From NCBI GenBank assembly GCA_015680685.1, contig MNCI01035273.1, forward strand, positions 10,350 through 74,349: 64,000 nucleotides of DNA, read 5' to 3'. The notes under the pieces were generated by a model. It was not told the origin of the DNA. It made no database searches and saw nothing but the letters and a program-made list of their open reading frames with translations. The translations under genes were made by a program, and so were the position numbers. Each line of letters begins with the position of its first letter. The stretch's first letter is position 1. This document shows positions 10,744-23,090 of the stretch, one piece after another. This DNA is from Gnetum montanum (taxonomy: Eukaryota; Streptophyta; Gnetopsida; Gnetales; Gnetaceae).

Positions 10744-11537
10744 TAATGAATCGTGATATCATGTACGCGATATCACATCCACCACGTGATATCACGTCCT
10801 GCCTCATCTTCTATAAATAAGAGACGGCACCCTTGGTTACAAGGTAATTAGACTTAGACCCTTATCTAGACTCTTGTAGTTTTATCATTCCAGAGTTAGA
10901 ATTATTTTTGTGTGCCCATAGTAGGAGTCATAGAGTGAACGGATCTTTATTCGAGCAATTTGTACCTGAGCACAATTTTGTGTACGACAATAAAGATGAA
11001 CTTTATGATAAATCTTGCAGCATACAGATTAAGCTAATTAGTAATTAATGATTGTTTAATGCTTTCCTAGTTAATTAATATCTCTCTCAACCTTCAACCC
11101 CCTTATTTAAATACACTCAGTACGACTGCTTCGAGCATGCGTGTAGCACTTAGTAACCTAGTAACGATTAGTGTTTGGTAATCCTAGTTGTGTTGCACTA
11201 GTTTAGGATATGTATGGTAAGTGGGAATGGATACTAGTGTTAGGAATATTTAGGACTTAATTAATGAATAGTTAATGTAAGTTAGCCACTTAGTTCTCTC
11301 TCCCTCTCCTTTATTAGCAGAAGACATAAAAAAGACAAAAGCTATAAAAATCATATACCTCAAGCTTACTTAACCATACAACCGTGAGAATACAAGTAAG
11401 CTTGGGAAGATAACGATTGATAAACCCTAAGTGTTCCATTAAGGCACATAAGCACTTAGGCCTTGGAGTTCGACCAGATCGTGCGTGAAATGCTCATATT
11501 CGTATGGTTGAATGTAGGGGTACCTTGCCACTCATCA
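10744..11537 (+). repeat. Element A 5' LTR
   Basis: Starts TAATGAATCG and ends ACTCATCA. It carries TATAAATA at 10812-10819 and AATAAA at 10989-10994. Three GATATC palindromes crowd the first 55 bases, one inside the perfect 14-bp palindrome ACGTGATATCACGT at 10784-10797. The 3' LTR lacks about 20 bases of this palindrome cluster. Confidence 0.9.
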
Positions 11538-11538
11538 T

Positions 11539-11556
11539 TGGTGTCGTTGCTGGGGA
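11539..11556 (+). other. Primer binding site, tRNA-Asp type (element A)
   Basis: TGGTGTCGTTGCTGGGGA, one base after the LTR. It differs from TGGCGCCGTTGCCGGGGA, the complement of the plant tRNA-Asp 3' end used by Athila-type elements, at three places, all C to T. Confidence 0.8.
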
Positions 11557-11680
11557 CTTAGTTGTTTGTGCACTGCATAGAACATAGGAAATCATTCATA
11601 TCATTGGAAGTTAGAATGAACCCTTAGGATTAATCAAAGAAAGACAAGACAACAGTACATTGCACACCGAACAAGACAAG

Positions 11681-14050
11681 ATGTCTTCTTCTTCGCATAA
11701 GAGCACTTCACCACCTAGGACTAACACAAGAGACAGTCGGCAACTTAATACACATAACCAAAATCCGCCAGTTCCTCAATAGTTTCGTGTGGTATATACT
11801 CATCCCGATGAGTATGTACCTAATTTCAACTTTATTCTCCACCAAGATGAACAACTACGTTGGAGAGACTTGGAGGGTAACATAGTGTTGCCTCCAAACC
11901 GATCAGTTCCCAACATGCTCCTTCGTGCTCTCACATGAATAGGCATGCCACTTTTATACACAGAATACGTTGCATGCGATCATGACTCAAGGGACTATCA
12001 TCCCATAGAAGTGCAATGTCAAAGGGACTTACGATAGGAGAGATACCATACATCCTTGAAAGGTAAATGGCCCCATGATGCTCTACATGGTTTGAGCAAA
12101 ATTGAGGATGGTGAACCTACTTCAACAGGTTCCCAAAAAAATGATGTTCCTCTCCTAGCATTGGTCAAAAGGTGGTGTATCAGACCCTCCACTCCACTAT
12201 TCACAACCCTAGTTCTGATACCCATGAACACGAACACACTATAAGGGCAGACGTTCTGATCGTGATCACGATCAAGGTCGAGACCACCAAAGAGAAGGTA
12301 GAAAACACTATCATGATGATGGTTCTCCTTCTTCTTCACCTTCATCATCATCTTCATCCTCTCCTTTAGTGTCCGAATGTAGTCATAGGGAAACCAATCA
12401 TGAGGATAGGGGAAAACGAAGTGAAATACATCAACGCAATAGTCGAGAATGAGGATGAGGGCACTCTAAGGAATCAAGGCATAGAAGAAGGAAGAGTAGA
12501 AACCGCATAGACACCATAGATTCTATGAATGAGATGATCACAAAGAACCCCTACTTGCAACTAGAAGCATGCTAAATATAATAGAGGTTGTAAAAGTTCC
12601 AACAAGGCACCAAAAGGATAGTAGGATCAAAAGGCTAGACATGAACAACATCCCATGATTTGAAGGGGGATACAACACTAATCCTCAAAATCATTTACAA
12701 GAATTCCACAATATATGTGCCTTGCAAAACATAGAAAATGAATGCAAAAACTAAAGTTGTTCCCAAGGATACTAGTGAAAGAAGCTAAAAGTTGGTACTA
12801 GTCCTTAGAACCAGAACCCATTTGGAGTGGAGTACAATGTTAGAATTTTTCAATGATAAGTACCAAACATACTCCCAAGTGTCTAACCTACAGAAGAAAA
12901 TCCAAGGATGGAAGCAAGGAAATCATGAACCCTTGGATGCTACCATGGACCGCTATTACGCATTGTTACATTGTTGCCCTGGCCATGGTTATTTGCAACG
13001 GGATCAACTACGCCATCTCGTGGATGGACTTAGGCATGAAACAAGAAGAACCCTTGGGATGTNNNNNNNNNNNNNNNNNNNNNNNNNNNNNNNNNNNNNN
13101 NNAGAAGTATCGGCAAAGGTAGACCAAATGTGGGACTCCCTGGATATTAGGTTTGAAATTGTTCTTAAAATTGTAGAGGAGTCTAGGGAGTGAGGTAGTG
13201 GCTGCGACAAAAATAAAAAGAGAGAAGTGGAAAATGCATGTAACAAGGGTAAGGGAAAATTGGCCATCATAGAAGAGGTTGTGGATTCAGACATAGACAA
13301 TGATGGTGGATGCAAGATATGTGAATACGACCATCCTAAGGAATGTCACCTAGTGATCTCACATCTACAAGAGTCTGGGGTGTATGCACTCAACCCACGA
13401 CTAAATAAACAATAAGCACCCTGACGGTTACCTTATCCCCAAGGTAACCCAAGGCAATTCCACCAACCTTCAACATATTATCCAAGTGGAACTCCACCAC
13501 AACCCATTGAGTAACATCAATAGTGGAAATACCCACAATCATGGGGGATGCCACCACTAAGGCAACAATACCTGTACCGGCAACCTAACCCATATGGCTA
13601 CTACATGTAGCATCCAATCTCTCCACATGAATTTGTTAGTCACGTTACACCACAACATCACTACCAAGCCCATGAGTATTATAGAACTCCTTCTCCTAAG
13701 GAAAATAACCCACAAATATACCATCCTTTAAATCCATCTACAGCTCTCCCACCAATAGCTCCATTACCACCTACTCCAACAATGCAAGGGGGAATCCCTA
13801 CTCAACCATAGCAATGCAATGCCAAAAGGGCTGTAAATCCTCAATGCACTATTGGTTTTGAAAACCGTATGAAAAAAAGACCTTTCTTCAGAACCAATAG
13901 TCCAACCAAGCCCTTACAACCACAAGTGGTTGAACCTTTGAATACCTTCCCATAAAATAAATCTTTAGAGCTCCCTTTGAACCAAACACCAAGCTCAACG
14001 CATACGGTTATGTTAACACATGCCGTTACTGACTAGATCAAGGTTGGCCA
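11681..14050 (+). pseudogene. gag: gag of element A, degenerate
   Basis: Gag forms the virus-like particle that packages element RNA. A start codon at 11681 opens MSSSSHKS-like sequence; frameshifts follow. The capsid part is best seen at 12792-13062 (FFNDKYQTYSQVSNLQKKI, DRYYALLHCCPGHG). A charged Ser/His/Asp-rich stretch lies before it (12240-12500). A knuckle-like CKICEYDHPKEC is at about 13309-13345, with spacing CX2CX3HX3C, not the usual CX2CX4HX4C. A Pro/Gln-rich tail leads to protease. A 40-N assembly gap interrupts the capsid at 13063-13102. From 12792 on, gag and pol share one frame, so a single Gag-Pol polyprotein is likely. Confidence 0.8.
13063..13102. other. Assembly gap of 40 N
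   Basis: Run of 40 unknown bases inside the element A gag capsid region. The true length is unknown; the reading frame on both sides is the same as drawn. Confidence 1.
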
Positions 14051-17000
14051 CCTTCCCAGGAAATTCTCTGATCTTGGAAGCCCTCTAATCTATCTCCAAA
14101 TCGATGGGAATGAGCCATGCAAAGCTCTTCTAGATTCAGGTTCTAGAGTCAACTTAATATCACAAGAAATGTACAAAGCCTGGAACCTACCTCCATTAAA
14201 GAAGAGCAATATTTTCCTAGAGCTAGCTAACCAGTCCATTACTATTCCCTTGGGATTGGTGAAGGACATCGTCACCACTATGTGTGGGTGGTCATACCCA
14301 GCTGATTTCCTAGTAGTACAAGTGAATAATGGTAAAGTGGACTTCCCAATAATAATGGGAAGGGCACGGCTAAGTCCTATAGATGCATGCCTAGGAATCC
14401 GCTATCTTTCCCTAGAAATATCTAAGGAGAACACTTTTGGAAAGATCGAGAAGAAAAAGGTTTCATGCATCGCATATAGTGATATAGGGTGCAATTTCGT
14501 GTAGAGATCATGGGTTGTGCAAAGTTTAGCATTGCCTGCATGCAACTGGTGTGCACAAGACATTAATATACAAAAGTGTCTATATGCAGCAGCCACACGA
14601 CAAGAAGACACCCAATGGCTGATAGCTAATTAAGAGCAAGTTACTAACGTGCATGGAACTAACTAAGGGAATAACTTGCGCTTACATTGAAAGCATAGAC
14701 ACACTAGAGCAAGTCCGCTACCAACTTCCAAGCCTTAACCTTGAAAACATCAACTGGGGGAAGTTGGAAATTCCTGAAAAATTCAAAGAAGAGCCCCTAG
14801 AATTGAAACCATTACCGTCGGTCTGGAATATATGACTCTCAAAAATGGAAAATTAGTAATCATCAATGCAAGACTTGCTTCCAAACAAAAACGAAGACTG
14901 CTAAAGGTAATAAACAAGTTGTCAAAAGCTTTTACTTGGTCATATCCCAAATTAACTGGAATAGATCCTAGGATATGCCAGCATAGGATTTACACTGACC
15001 CCTCCATAAAACCTCGAAAACAACTGTAGAGGCGATTGAACCCAAAATTGAAGCAAGTAGTAAAAGAAGAAATAGAACAACTTCTTAAGGCTGGGTTCAT
15101 ATATCCCATTGCTAATAGTGAATGGGTTAGTCCTTTGGTAATCGTGCTTAAAAAGGGAGGCAAATGAAGGGTGTGCATAGATTTTAGGTTGCTGAACATG
15201 GCAATATTTAAGGATCACTTTGCATTACCATTCATTGACCAAGTCTTAGACACCATAGCAGGGCATCCCTATTACAGTTTTCTGGATGGCTATAGTGGAT
15301 ACAACCAAATACGGATAGCCCCACAAGACCAAGCTAAGATAATGTACACCAGTCCTTGGGGAACATTTGCATATAAACAAATGTCGTTTGGCTTGTGTAA
15401 TGCTCCTGCCACGTTTCAATGCCTAGTTCTAAGCATATTTCAATAGCAGATAGGGAATGTAGTGGAAGTATTTATAGACGACTTCTCCACCTATGGAACA
15501 AGTTTTGATCAAGCCTTAGACCAATTAGAGCAAGTGCTCAAAAGATGCGTAGAAACCAATTTAAGGCTCAACTGGCAGAAAAGCCATTAAATGGTCCAAG
15601 AAGGCATAGTACTTGGGCATAAGTTTTCACATGTAGAAATAAAGATAGACCCAAATAAAATTAGGGTCATCCAAGGAATCACCCGTCAACCGGAAACTTT
15701 CAAAGACATTCAGTCATTCCTTGGACACAATGGCTACTATAGGAGATTCATTGAGAACTTCTCCAAGATTGCAAAATCGTTAGTAGAGCTAACAAAGAAG
15801 GATGTACCTTTTGAGTGGACCAGGGAATGTGAACGAGCACCCCAAACCTTGAAACGAAAGCTTGTAGAAACTCCCATTCTATAAGCTCCTGATTGGTCCA
15901 TACCATTCCACATAATGACTGACACATCCAATTATGCTTTAGGAGCCGTACTTACATAGTTAGATGACCAAAAATTCCCTTAATACATCCATTGTGCAAG
16001 TAGAAGTATTTTTGGTGCACAACTTAACTATACAACTACAGAGAAAGAACTAATGGCTATAGTGTTTGCATCAGATAAGTTTAGGCACTATGTGTTAGGT
16101 TACAAAGTGTTCATCCATATGGATCATAGTGCAATCTAGTTCCTCATGAACAAGCCAATGGTTAGCCCTCGTATTATACGATGATTGGTAATCCCACAGG
16201 AGTTCGATCTAATGATGATCGATTGAAAAGGCATCAAGAACGTATTTGCAGATCATTTATCTCAGTTGCATTGGGATAGCAAAGAGGATGAATATGTAAT
16301 GTCTGATCATTTTCCTGATGAAGCCCTCTTTGCTGATGTAGTGAATAACCAACCCACGGAAACAAATTCGTATAGTAGCATTCTCACCTATCTCCTTACT
16401 CAAAAAACACCACAGGAGTTGGAATTTAGGAAGAAACAACAGTTTCTTCACAGAGCCAAGTACTTCATGGAGATCAATGCACAACTTTACAAAGTATGTC
16501 CTGATGGCTTGGTTCGATGGTGCATGCCCGAGGTAGACCAACTGAGAGTTCTCCAAGATGCTCATGAGGGCCCTTATGGGGATCACTATGTAGGGAGATG
16601 AATGGCTATTAAGATCTTGCTTGTAGGATATTACTGTCCAACATTATTTTGGGATGCCCATCAGTTTGTCTGATCTTGTGAGCATTGTCAATGTGATGGG
16701 GGAATGACTGCTAAAATGGAGGGTCCACAACAATGGATTCAACCATTAAAACCCTTCGACATTTGGGGAATAAACTTTATAGGGCCCATTACACCAATGT
16801 CTAATGGAAAAGCTTACATTGTAGTTACCGTAGACTATCTAACAAAATGGGCTGAAGCAGCTATCATTAAAGACTGCACATCATCTACAACTACACGATT
16901 TGTGCAACAACAAATCGTACATAGGTTTGGTGTGCCACGTGCACTTATTTCGGATAATGAAACACACTTCACAAGTGTAACTTTTTGAAAGTTAATGTAA

Positions 17001-17690
17001 TGCTTAGGGTTGAACATAAATTGACTACACCTTATCACCCCTAAGCTAACGGACAAGCTGAGGTCACCAATAGGGAGATCACTAAAATATTGACCAGGAC
17101 AATTAGCAGGTATAGGTGAGATTGGAGCACTAAACTGAATGATGTTCTTTGGGGATACCACTCCACCTGGAAACTTCCTATAGGCTACTCTCCCTATGAG
17201 TTAGTGTACAGAAAGCTTCCAACACTTTCGATTCAAACCAAGTTCTGTATACTATCAATGGCTTGTGACCTCCACCTCGATCTTGACCTAGAACAAAAAC
17301 AAAGGTTGGAAACTTTAAACGTGCTAGACGAAAACCGATTAGCTGCCCTATCATCAAATGAGTTGCATAAGGCATATAACAAGCAATGTCATGACTTGAA
17401 GATTAGAAAGGTTAAGTATCAACCAGGAGATAAGGTTCTCTACTGGAACCCCACACATGTGCCATAATGCACAAAATTCAAACATTGTGGGAAGGACCTT
17501 ACATTATTCATACAACCTTTCCTTCAGGGGCCATGATCATATACAAACTTGAGAGCCCTAATAAGAGATTATTAGTCAATGTTTAATAGACCAAACCCTT
17601 ACATGAATTTAGCATAGTTAGTGTACATAATACCTTTGAGAAGGGACGATCCTACTCAATATTTTGGATCTTCTCCTTCCCACTTAGTCA
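14051..17690 (+). pseudogene. pol: pol of element A (PR-RT-RNaseH-INT) with nonsense codons
   Basis: One frame carries the polyprotein to 16988. Protease: LLDSGSRVNLI near 14125-14158, intact Asp-Ser-Gly. RT: KLVIINARLASKQKRR region, GKxRVCIDFRLLN, SFLDGYSGYNQI, and the catalytic FIDDFSTYG at 15471-15497. RNase H: TDTSNYALGAVL, TEKELMAIVFA and HMDHSAI (15918-16130). Integrase: zinc-binding H-H then SCEHCQC (16556-16690), catalytic core from 16760; the first Asp is Asn (WGINFIGP), the second Asp is kept (SDNETHF), and Glu is kept (QAEVTNREI) after a frameshift near 16990. GDKVLYWNP and a C-terminal part follow to about 17690. Many stops replace Trp or Gln codons (TGG to TGA/TAG, CAG to TAG). 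Not functional. Confidence 0.88.
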
Positions 17691-19623
17691 TGGGGCAGAC
17701 GACCACCTCTGCTAACCATTTGAGGCCCTCAGTTCATTTTTAAGGTTTTTTTTACACATTTTTATTTTACAAATTTCTTTAACTTTTCATGTTTTTGTTT
17801 TGCAACATTGTTTATACTTCTTCATTTCTTTGTATGACTGTTTGTTTTGTTTGTTTTTTTTCTTGTCTTTTTCTTTTTTTGTTGTTTTTGTTTTGTTAGA
17901 TTCGTCACCTAATAAGTGCTCCTAATGGTGGTATGAACTGTATTCTATTGATTGCTAATGTTTTGTTTTTACCTTTGAGTTATAATGTTGATACTAAGGT
18001 ACGGTTCTTTTGATATAATAGGCAATGAGTCCACGTCATCCATGCATCCATGAATTTTATGGTCTCTCTTGGCTTGAAACTGTACAGTCCTTTCTTTAAT
18101 AATAAAACTATTAACGAATTGGTGATTAGGCATTTCTCAAACTAAGGAAGGACTCAAGGACTGAAAAGGGTGTGACTTCAAAGCGATTTGATGCATTTGT
18201 GTTGGCTATTCTCTTGGCTACTTGGAAGTTTTTTTCTTGAGTTTTCCTTACCATTCCGACATTGCTCCATTATCAGGAAGCTGAGCCAATAAAAATAAGT
18301 CTTTTCATGGTGTGGTTCTCACAAAAAAAAAAATAGTGAGAATTCAAAGCACACCCCTTAGACAAAATAATCATCTAGCCTACAAGCACTGGTTATGGAA
18401 CTAAACAAACATGTTCCCTCTAATTAAGGCCCTTTCTTGCTTCCTACTTCTCCCTTTCTCATCTTTGTTGGAATGGTGTTGACTCTTTGGTGGAAGCATT
18501 CTTGTTACTTCAAGTGGATGGATTGACCAAATGTATTAATGTGAAGTCACTGGATGTGAATTGTTTGAGGCTGGATTTGGAATGAGATCTACTCAGTCAC
18601 ATTAACCATAAATACACAAGGGGTTGTACACCACCTTGTTCTTGGGACTCCATTCCATTCTCTTCTTTCCATCATTCTTTCTCCATTTCCCACTTCATTG
18701 CCAGTTGTATCAGTAGTCTATATTTTGGTTGATGCGTTGTTTTCTCTTTGGTGAATTCTTAGGGTTAGGTCTTTAACTCTTGCTCTCAAATGACATTTCT
18801 AGAGCCTACGGACTCTTTGAATGTGGGTTTGTTAGGGCATAAAGGGCATGAGCCTGCTTTGGGGAGGACCCATTGGCATTCCTATTTGATGCATCAGTTA
18901 ACTTCTTTCCCTTAAACATTTCTACAATCAACTTTCTGTTGTTTCATTCCCATCTTTAACATCCATTTTATTGGCATTGCCATTGTTTCTTTTTCTCCAT
19001 CTTTATTATTCCTTATATTTTTCCATTCTATCGTTACCGGAGGATCGCTCTTAGTCATGAGGGTCCTAGTTCAATTTTTTCAAGTTTTCCTAACCCCTAC
19101 CCTTGGATAGTCACCAGTGTTATATCTTTAGAATCTGTATTGGCCATATCACAACTCAACCAATGGACCTTACATCGAGGCAAGGTATCAATTGTATTGT
19201 GATTCACTTATCCTTGCTTATATGTGACTATGTTGTGTGTGCAGATGGCAATCATATAACAATGGACTAGACCTGGAGGAAACACTCAGGATGGACTGGT
19301 GTTGGAATAGTTGTGCAAGGAACAAGATTGATGGCGTGGTTATGGATGGACAATAGAAGGGACAATGTTGGCGTCGGTAGCAGCACGTCTTTTCCTTTTC
19401 TCTCTCTCTCTCTTCTCTCTTAGCTACCAAATAAGGCTAGATGTTAATTGTCTATAGTGTTCACTCTTGTAGTCATGAACACTAATGTTGTCATGTTTTG
19501 TAATGTTGATCTATTCACATGTCATCCCATTCACCATTAGTTTTCATTCAAGTTAATAATCCCATACCTTCCCAATATTTTGTAAGGAGCTCGAGGACGA
19601 GTTTTCATTCAGTCATGGGGGTA
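17691..19623 (+). other. 3' non-coding region and polypurine tract of element A
   Basis: No coding sequence found. T-rich runs follow pol (17740-17900). TGTGTGCAG then ATGGCAA at 19236-19251 mirrors the position and sequence of the extra ORF start in element B (34809), but only about 375 bases remain before the LTR, so that ORF is absent here. The end, ATGGGGGTA at 19615-19623, is the polypurine tract and recurs in D and E. Confidence 0.6.
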
Positions 19624-20398
19624 TAATGAACCGTAACATCACGTACGCGATATCGCGTCCTGCCTCATCTTCTATAAATAAGAGGTGTCACCCTTGGTTC
19701 CAAGGCAATTAGACATAGACCCTTAGCCAAACTCTTGCAGTTTTATCATTCCAGAGTTAGAATTCTTTCTATGTGCCCGTAGTAGGAGTCATAGAGTGAA
19801 CCGATCTTTATTCGAGCAATTTGTACCTGAGCACAATTTTGTGTACAATAATAAAGACGAACTTTATGATAAACCTTACAGCATATAGATTAAGCTAATT
19901 AGTAATTAATTATTTTTTAATGCTTTCCTAGTTAATTAATATCTCTCTCAACCTTCAACCCCCTTAGTTCAATACACTCAGTACGACTGCTTCAAGCATG
20001 TGTGTAGTGCTTGGTAACCTAGTAACGATTAGCGTTTGGTAATCCCATCTATGTTGCATTGGTTTAGGATGTGTACGGCAAGTGGGAATGGATACTAGTG
20101 TTAGGAAAATTTAGGGCTTAATTAATGAATAGTTAATGTAAGTTAGCCACTTAGTTCTATCTCCCTCTCCTTTATTAGCAGAAGATATGAAAAAGAAAAA
20201 AGCTATAAAAATCATATACCTCAAGCTTACTTAGCCATACAACCGTGAGAATACAAGTAAGTTTGGGAAGACAACGATTGATTAACCCTAAGTGTTCCAT
20301 TAAGGTGCATAAGCACTTAGTCCTTGGAGTTCAATTGGATCATGTGTCAAATGCTCGTATTTGTATGGTTGAGTATAGGGGTACCTTGCTACTCATTA
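19624..20398 (+). repeat. Element A 3' LTR
   Basis: Starts TAATGAACCG and ends ACTCATTA, so the first and last six bases form a perfect inverted pair (TAATGA/TCATTA). TATAAATA is at 19673-19680. Followed at once by target duplication GTAGC. About 20 bases shorter than the 5' LTR, mainly from missing U3 palindrome sequence. Confidence 0.9.
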
Positions 20399-20403
20399 GT
20401 AGC

Positions 20404-20694
20404 ATACAAGACCACAGGTTATTCATTATCTATTGGAAACAAAAATAACCTTTACTATGAAGGACAATGCATGCTACCATACATACATGGATATTTATGG
20501 TGGTTAAGGCACAGTAGAGACACTTCCCTTCAAATTCTGGGTGGGTTTTTATTCTTGCACAATGCATCAAGTTTTTTTTTCAACAGTGTTGGCATGGTGA
20601 CATCTCCTTGTCCTACCATTTACAAATCATTTCTCAATATTGCATTTCAAGATGTTTATAGCTCTTCTTTTTTGTTGTTGGAAGTGTTTCCAAC
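20404..20694. other. Host or older repeat DNA between elements A and E
   Basis: About 290 bases with no recognised gene. It is the right-hand continuation of the site into which A inserted and ends CCAAC, directly before the LTR of E. It overlaps a chance ORF that I do not consider real. Confidence 0.5.
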
Positions 20695-21537
20695 TAATGA
20701 GCAGTGAGTATATCCTATGCCTAGCCATACAAATCACTAGCATCCACTAAGCAATCTAGTTGAATTTCGAAGACTTTAGGTTTCTAAGTACATTGGTTCT
20801 AGGAGGTGAATATAACCATTGTAATCGTTGTCTTTCCAATTCCACTTATGTAGTGCAAGTGCATGGTTAAGTGCAACTAAGGTATATGATTTTTATCATT
20901 TTATCTTTTATGAATTAAGTCCCCTAATGAACAAGAATAAAGTTATTAAATATTTAATTAATCTAATAACTTACTAATATTTAACTAATCCTAACATAAG
21001 CATCTATTTTCACTTTCTGTACACATCTTAAACATGTATAGCATTACTAGGTTACCAAGCATTAAGCACTACTGGGATTATCGAGCATTAAGTATATACT
21101 TAAAGCAGTTGTACTTATGTGTGCTATTTAATCAATATTAATTAATTACCTAAAAACATTAAAGTAAATTGCATGGGTGTTAAATGCTTAAGAAAATAAT
21201 TAATCTATTCCAAAAGCTGCAAGGTTTTATTAGAAAAGCTCATCTATATTGCCATCCACACTAAAGTGCTCAAGTACAATAGTGCTAGAATAAAAATTCA
21301 TACACTCTTTGACTTCTACTATGGGCACTTAGAAAATATTTTAACTCTAAAATGGACAAACTACAAGCACTTCGCTACAACTATGAAAAGATTACCATAA
21401 ATGCGACGAGTAGGTGCACATTTATAGGCAGAAATAGGATGCCCTGTCAACAAGTACACATCCATGTGTCAAACCCCACATCAATGGAGTTGCATCAATG
21501 ACATCCCATCAATGCAATCCAATAAGGCAACTCATCA
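20695..21537 (-). repeat. Element E 3' LTR
   Basis: In plus orientation it starts TAATGAGCAGTGAG and ends GGCAACTCATCA, which makes it the reverse complement of the A-type LTR. It shares the CCTAGCCATACAAATC motif (the LTR 3' end of the superfamily) and the AATAAA-containing R region. Followed on the right by TACCCCACGA, the complement of the polypurine tract. Confidence 0.85.
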
Positions 21538-21754
21538 TACCCCACGACTAAATGAAAACTTATCCTTGAGTTCTTTACAAAATTTGGAAAGGTATGGAAT
21601 TATTGGTTAACTACAAACACAACAAAAACTAATTGCCCAAGTGTACTGTTTTACAATTATTACAAAAATTGGTGTTTAGGACAACAAAATTAAACACCAA
21701 GACAAGAATGACAAATACAACTCCTCTAATGGCATGAAGATGATGAAGAATTTT

Positions 21755-23090
21755 AGATGGTCCTAGGCAGTGGAGGTTCTTGAGGTTACAAAAGACCTTC
21801 TCCTGCTTTAGGTGCACGTAATTGTTGAGGCAGTTGTTATAGTTTCCTTGTAGCAGCTGCAACTTTTCTCCTTACTCTAAGGATCATTCATAATCCACAT
21901 TGCTTCACCCATGTGGGCTAGAATAGGAATATCCCATGGATAAGGCATTGTCAACAACAACTTCTTCATGTTGGCAAACTAAGTAGCAATCTATTTGCAT
22001 TCAATGTCAAATTCCTTGAGTGCATTCTATAGCTCTTAGTAGTCATTCATTCTCTTAGCTAGGTTTCTAGTAGTTGAACTTTGATCAGTGAACTTCACCT
22101 TGAGAACCTCAAACTTCATGTTTGCTATCTTAAGCTTCTACTTGGTCTCTTTATGGTGCTTGAACTCTAACTCGTACAAAAAGTACAAGCTGGCCACTTG
22201 TTTCTCCAATTCTAACCATAACCTTTCAGTAGTCATCATCACTAGGTTTTTATATCCAAGGTTGGAAAGCTTCATGTACTTTATCATGTCTTCAATCTAC
22301 AACTCCTTTAGGTAGATTTTAGCCTTGTTGTATGTGTTTAGCCCATCAAAGATAAGCTACTTGACATTGCCTCATTGTTGGAGTTGCTAGAGGGCCTCAC
22401 TAACTTTTACCTTTGCCAATTGGATGTGCTTCTCGTTGATTTCTTTCTGTAATCCCACCTAGTCCTTGTAATAATTTTTAACCCTTTCAAACTTCCTCCA
22501 TCGAGAGGTTTCTATTCTCTGCTGCCAACCTCCTCAATTCTACATTCACCCTAGCTAGCTGCTCCTGCTATTCATGGATAAATTCTAACATTTGTTACTT
22601 CTATGCATCAACATTCTGCAAGCAACGATTTTCTACGGCTAGGGCCTCATTCTTTTGGCGAGTCTGGATCAAGTCCTTTTGAATATTATGTGTTATGGCA
22701 TTAGCCAAGGATTGGTCAAAGACTACCACCTCCTTTGTGTACTCAACCTCTTTTAGTTTAGCCTGAAGCTATTGAAAAGCTTCATCTCACATGATTGCTT
22801 AGTTAAGTAATGCAAAATTAGCTATGCAAACTCTTAATTCAACAACTTCCATAGCCAAGCGTTGGTTTTTAGCTCAAGCTATTTCAAGTTACCCCTCCAT
22901 GATTATGCATTTAACCTCAAGTAGCTCTGACTGAGTTGCAGTGATGGTATTTGAAAGATCAAAGACATCCAGAATTGGTTGCCCAGTTCCCACTAGTTAA
23001 TCTAGTAATTCCTCATGTTGGGATATGCTTAATCTACTATTGAGAGTTCCTATGGACATTTGCACATCTTTAAGTGCAAAAACATCTAAT
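21755..23090 (-). pseudogene. Coiled-coil ORF remnant of element E
   Basis: Homologous to the remnant at 7232-8620 in fragment G and to the C-terminal half of B's extra ORF. It is more decayed: the frame is broken repeatedly and no open stretch exceeds about 80 codons. The order of recognisable segments is the same as in G. Function unknown. Confidence 0.45.

Larger units (their letters stand above)
10744..20398 (+). mobile_element. Element A: complete Ty3/gypsy (Athila/Tat-like) retrotransposon
   Basis: 9.65 kb, both LTRs present, flanked by a perfect 5-bp target duplication GTAGC (10739-10743 and 20399-20403). Order: LTR, tRNA-Asp-type primer site, gag, protease, RT, RNase H, integrase, about 1.9 kb non-coding 3' region, polypurine tract, LTR. 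This order and primer type fit the Athila/Tat branch of Ty3/gypsy. Over the first ~360 aligned LTR bases I counted roughly 30 differences, so the insertion is old. All coding parts carry stops or frameshifts. Confidence 0.9.

Noticed and set aside
12019-12357. 112-codon minus-strand ORF in element A
   Set aside because: Antisense of gag; low-complexity composition.
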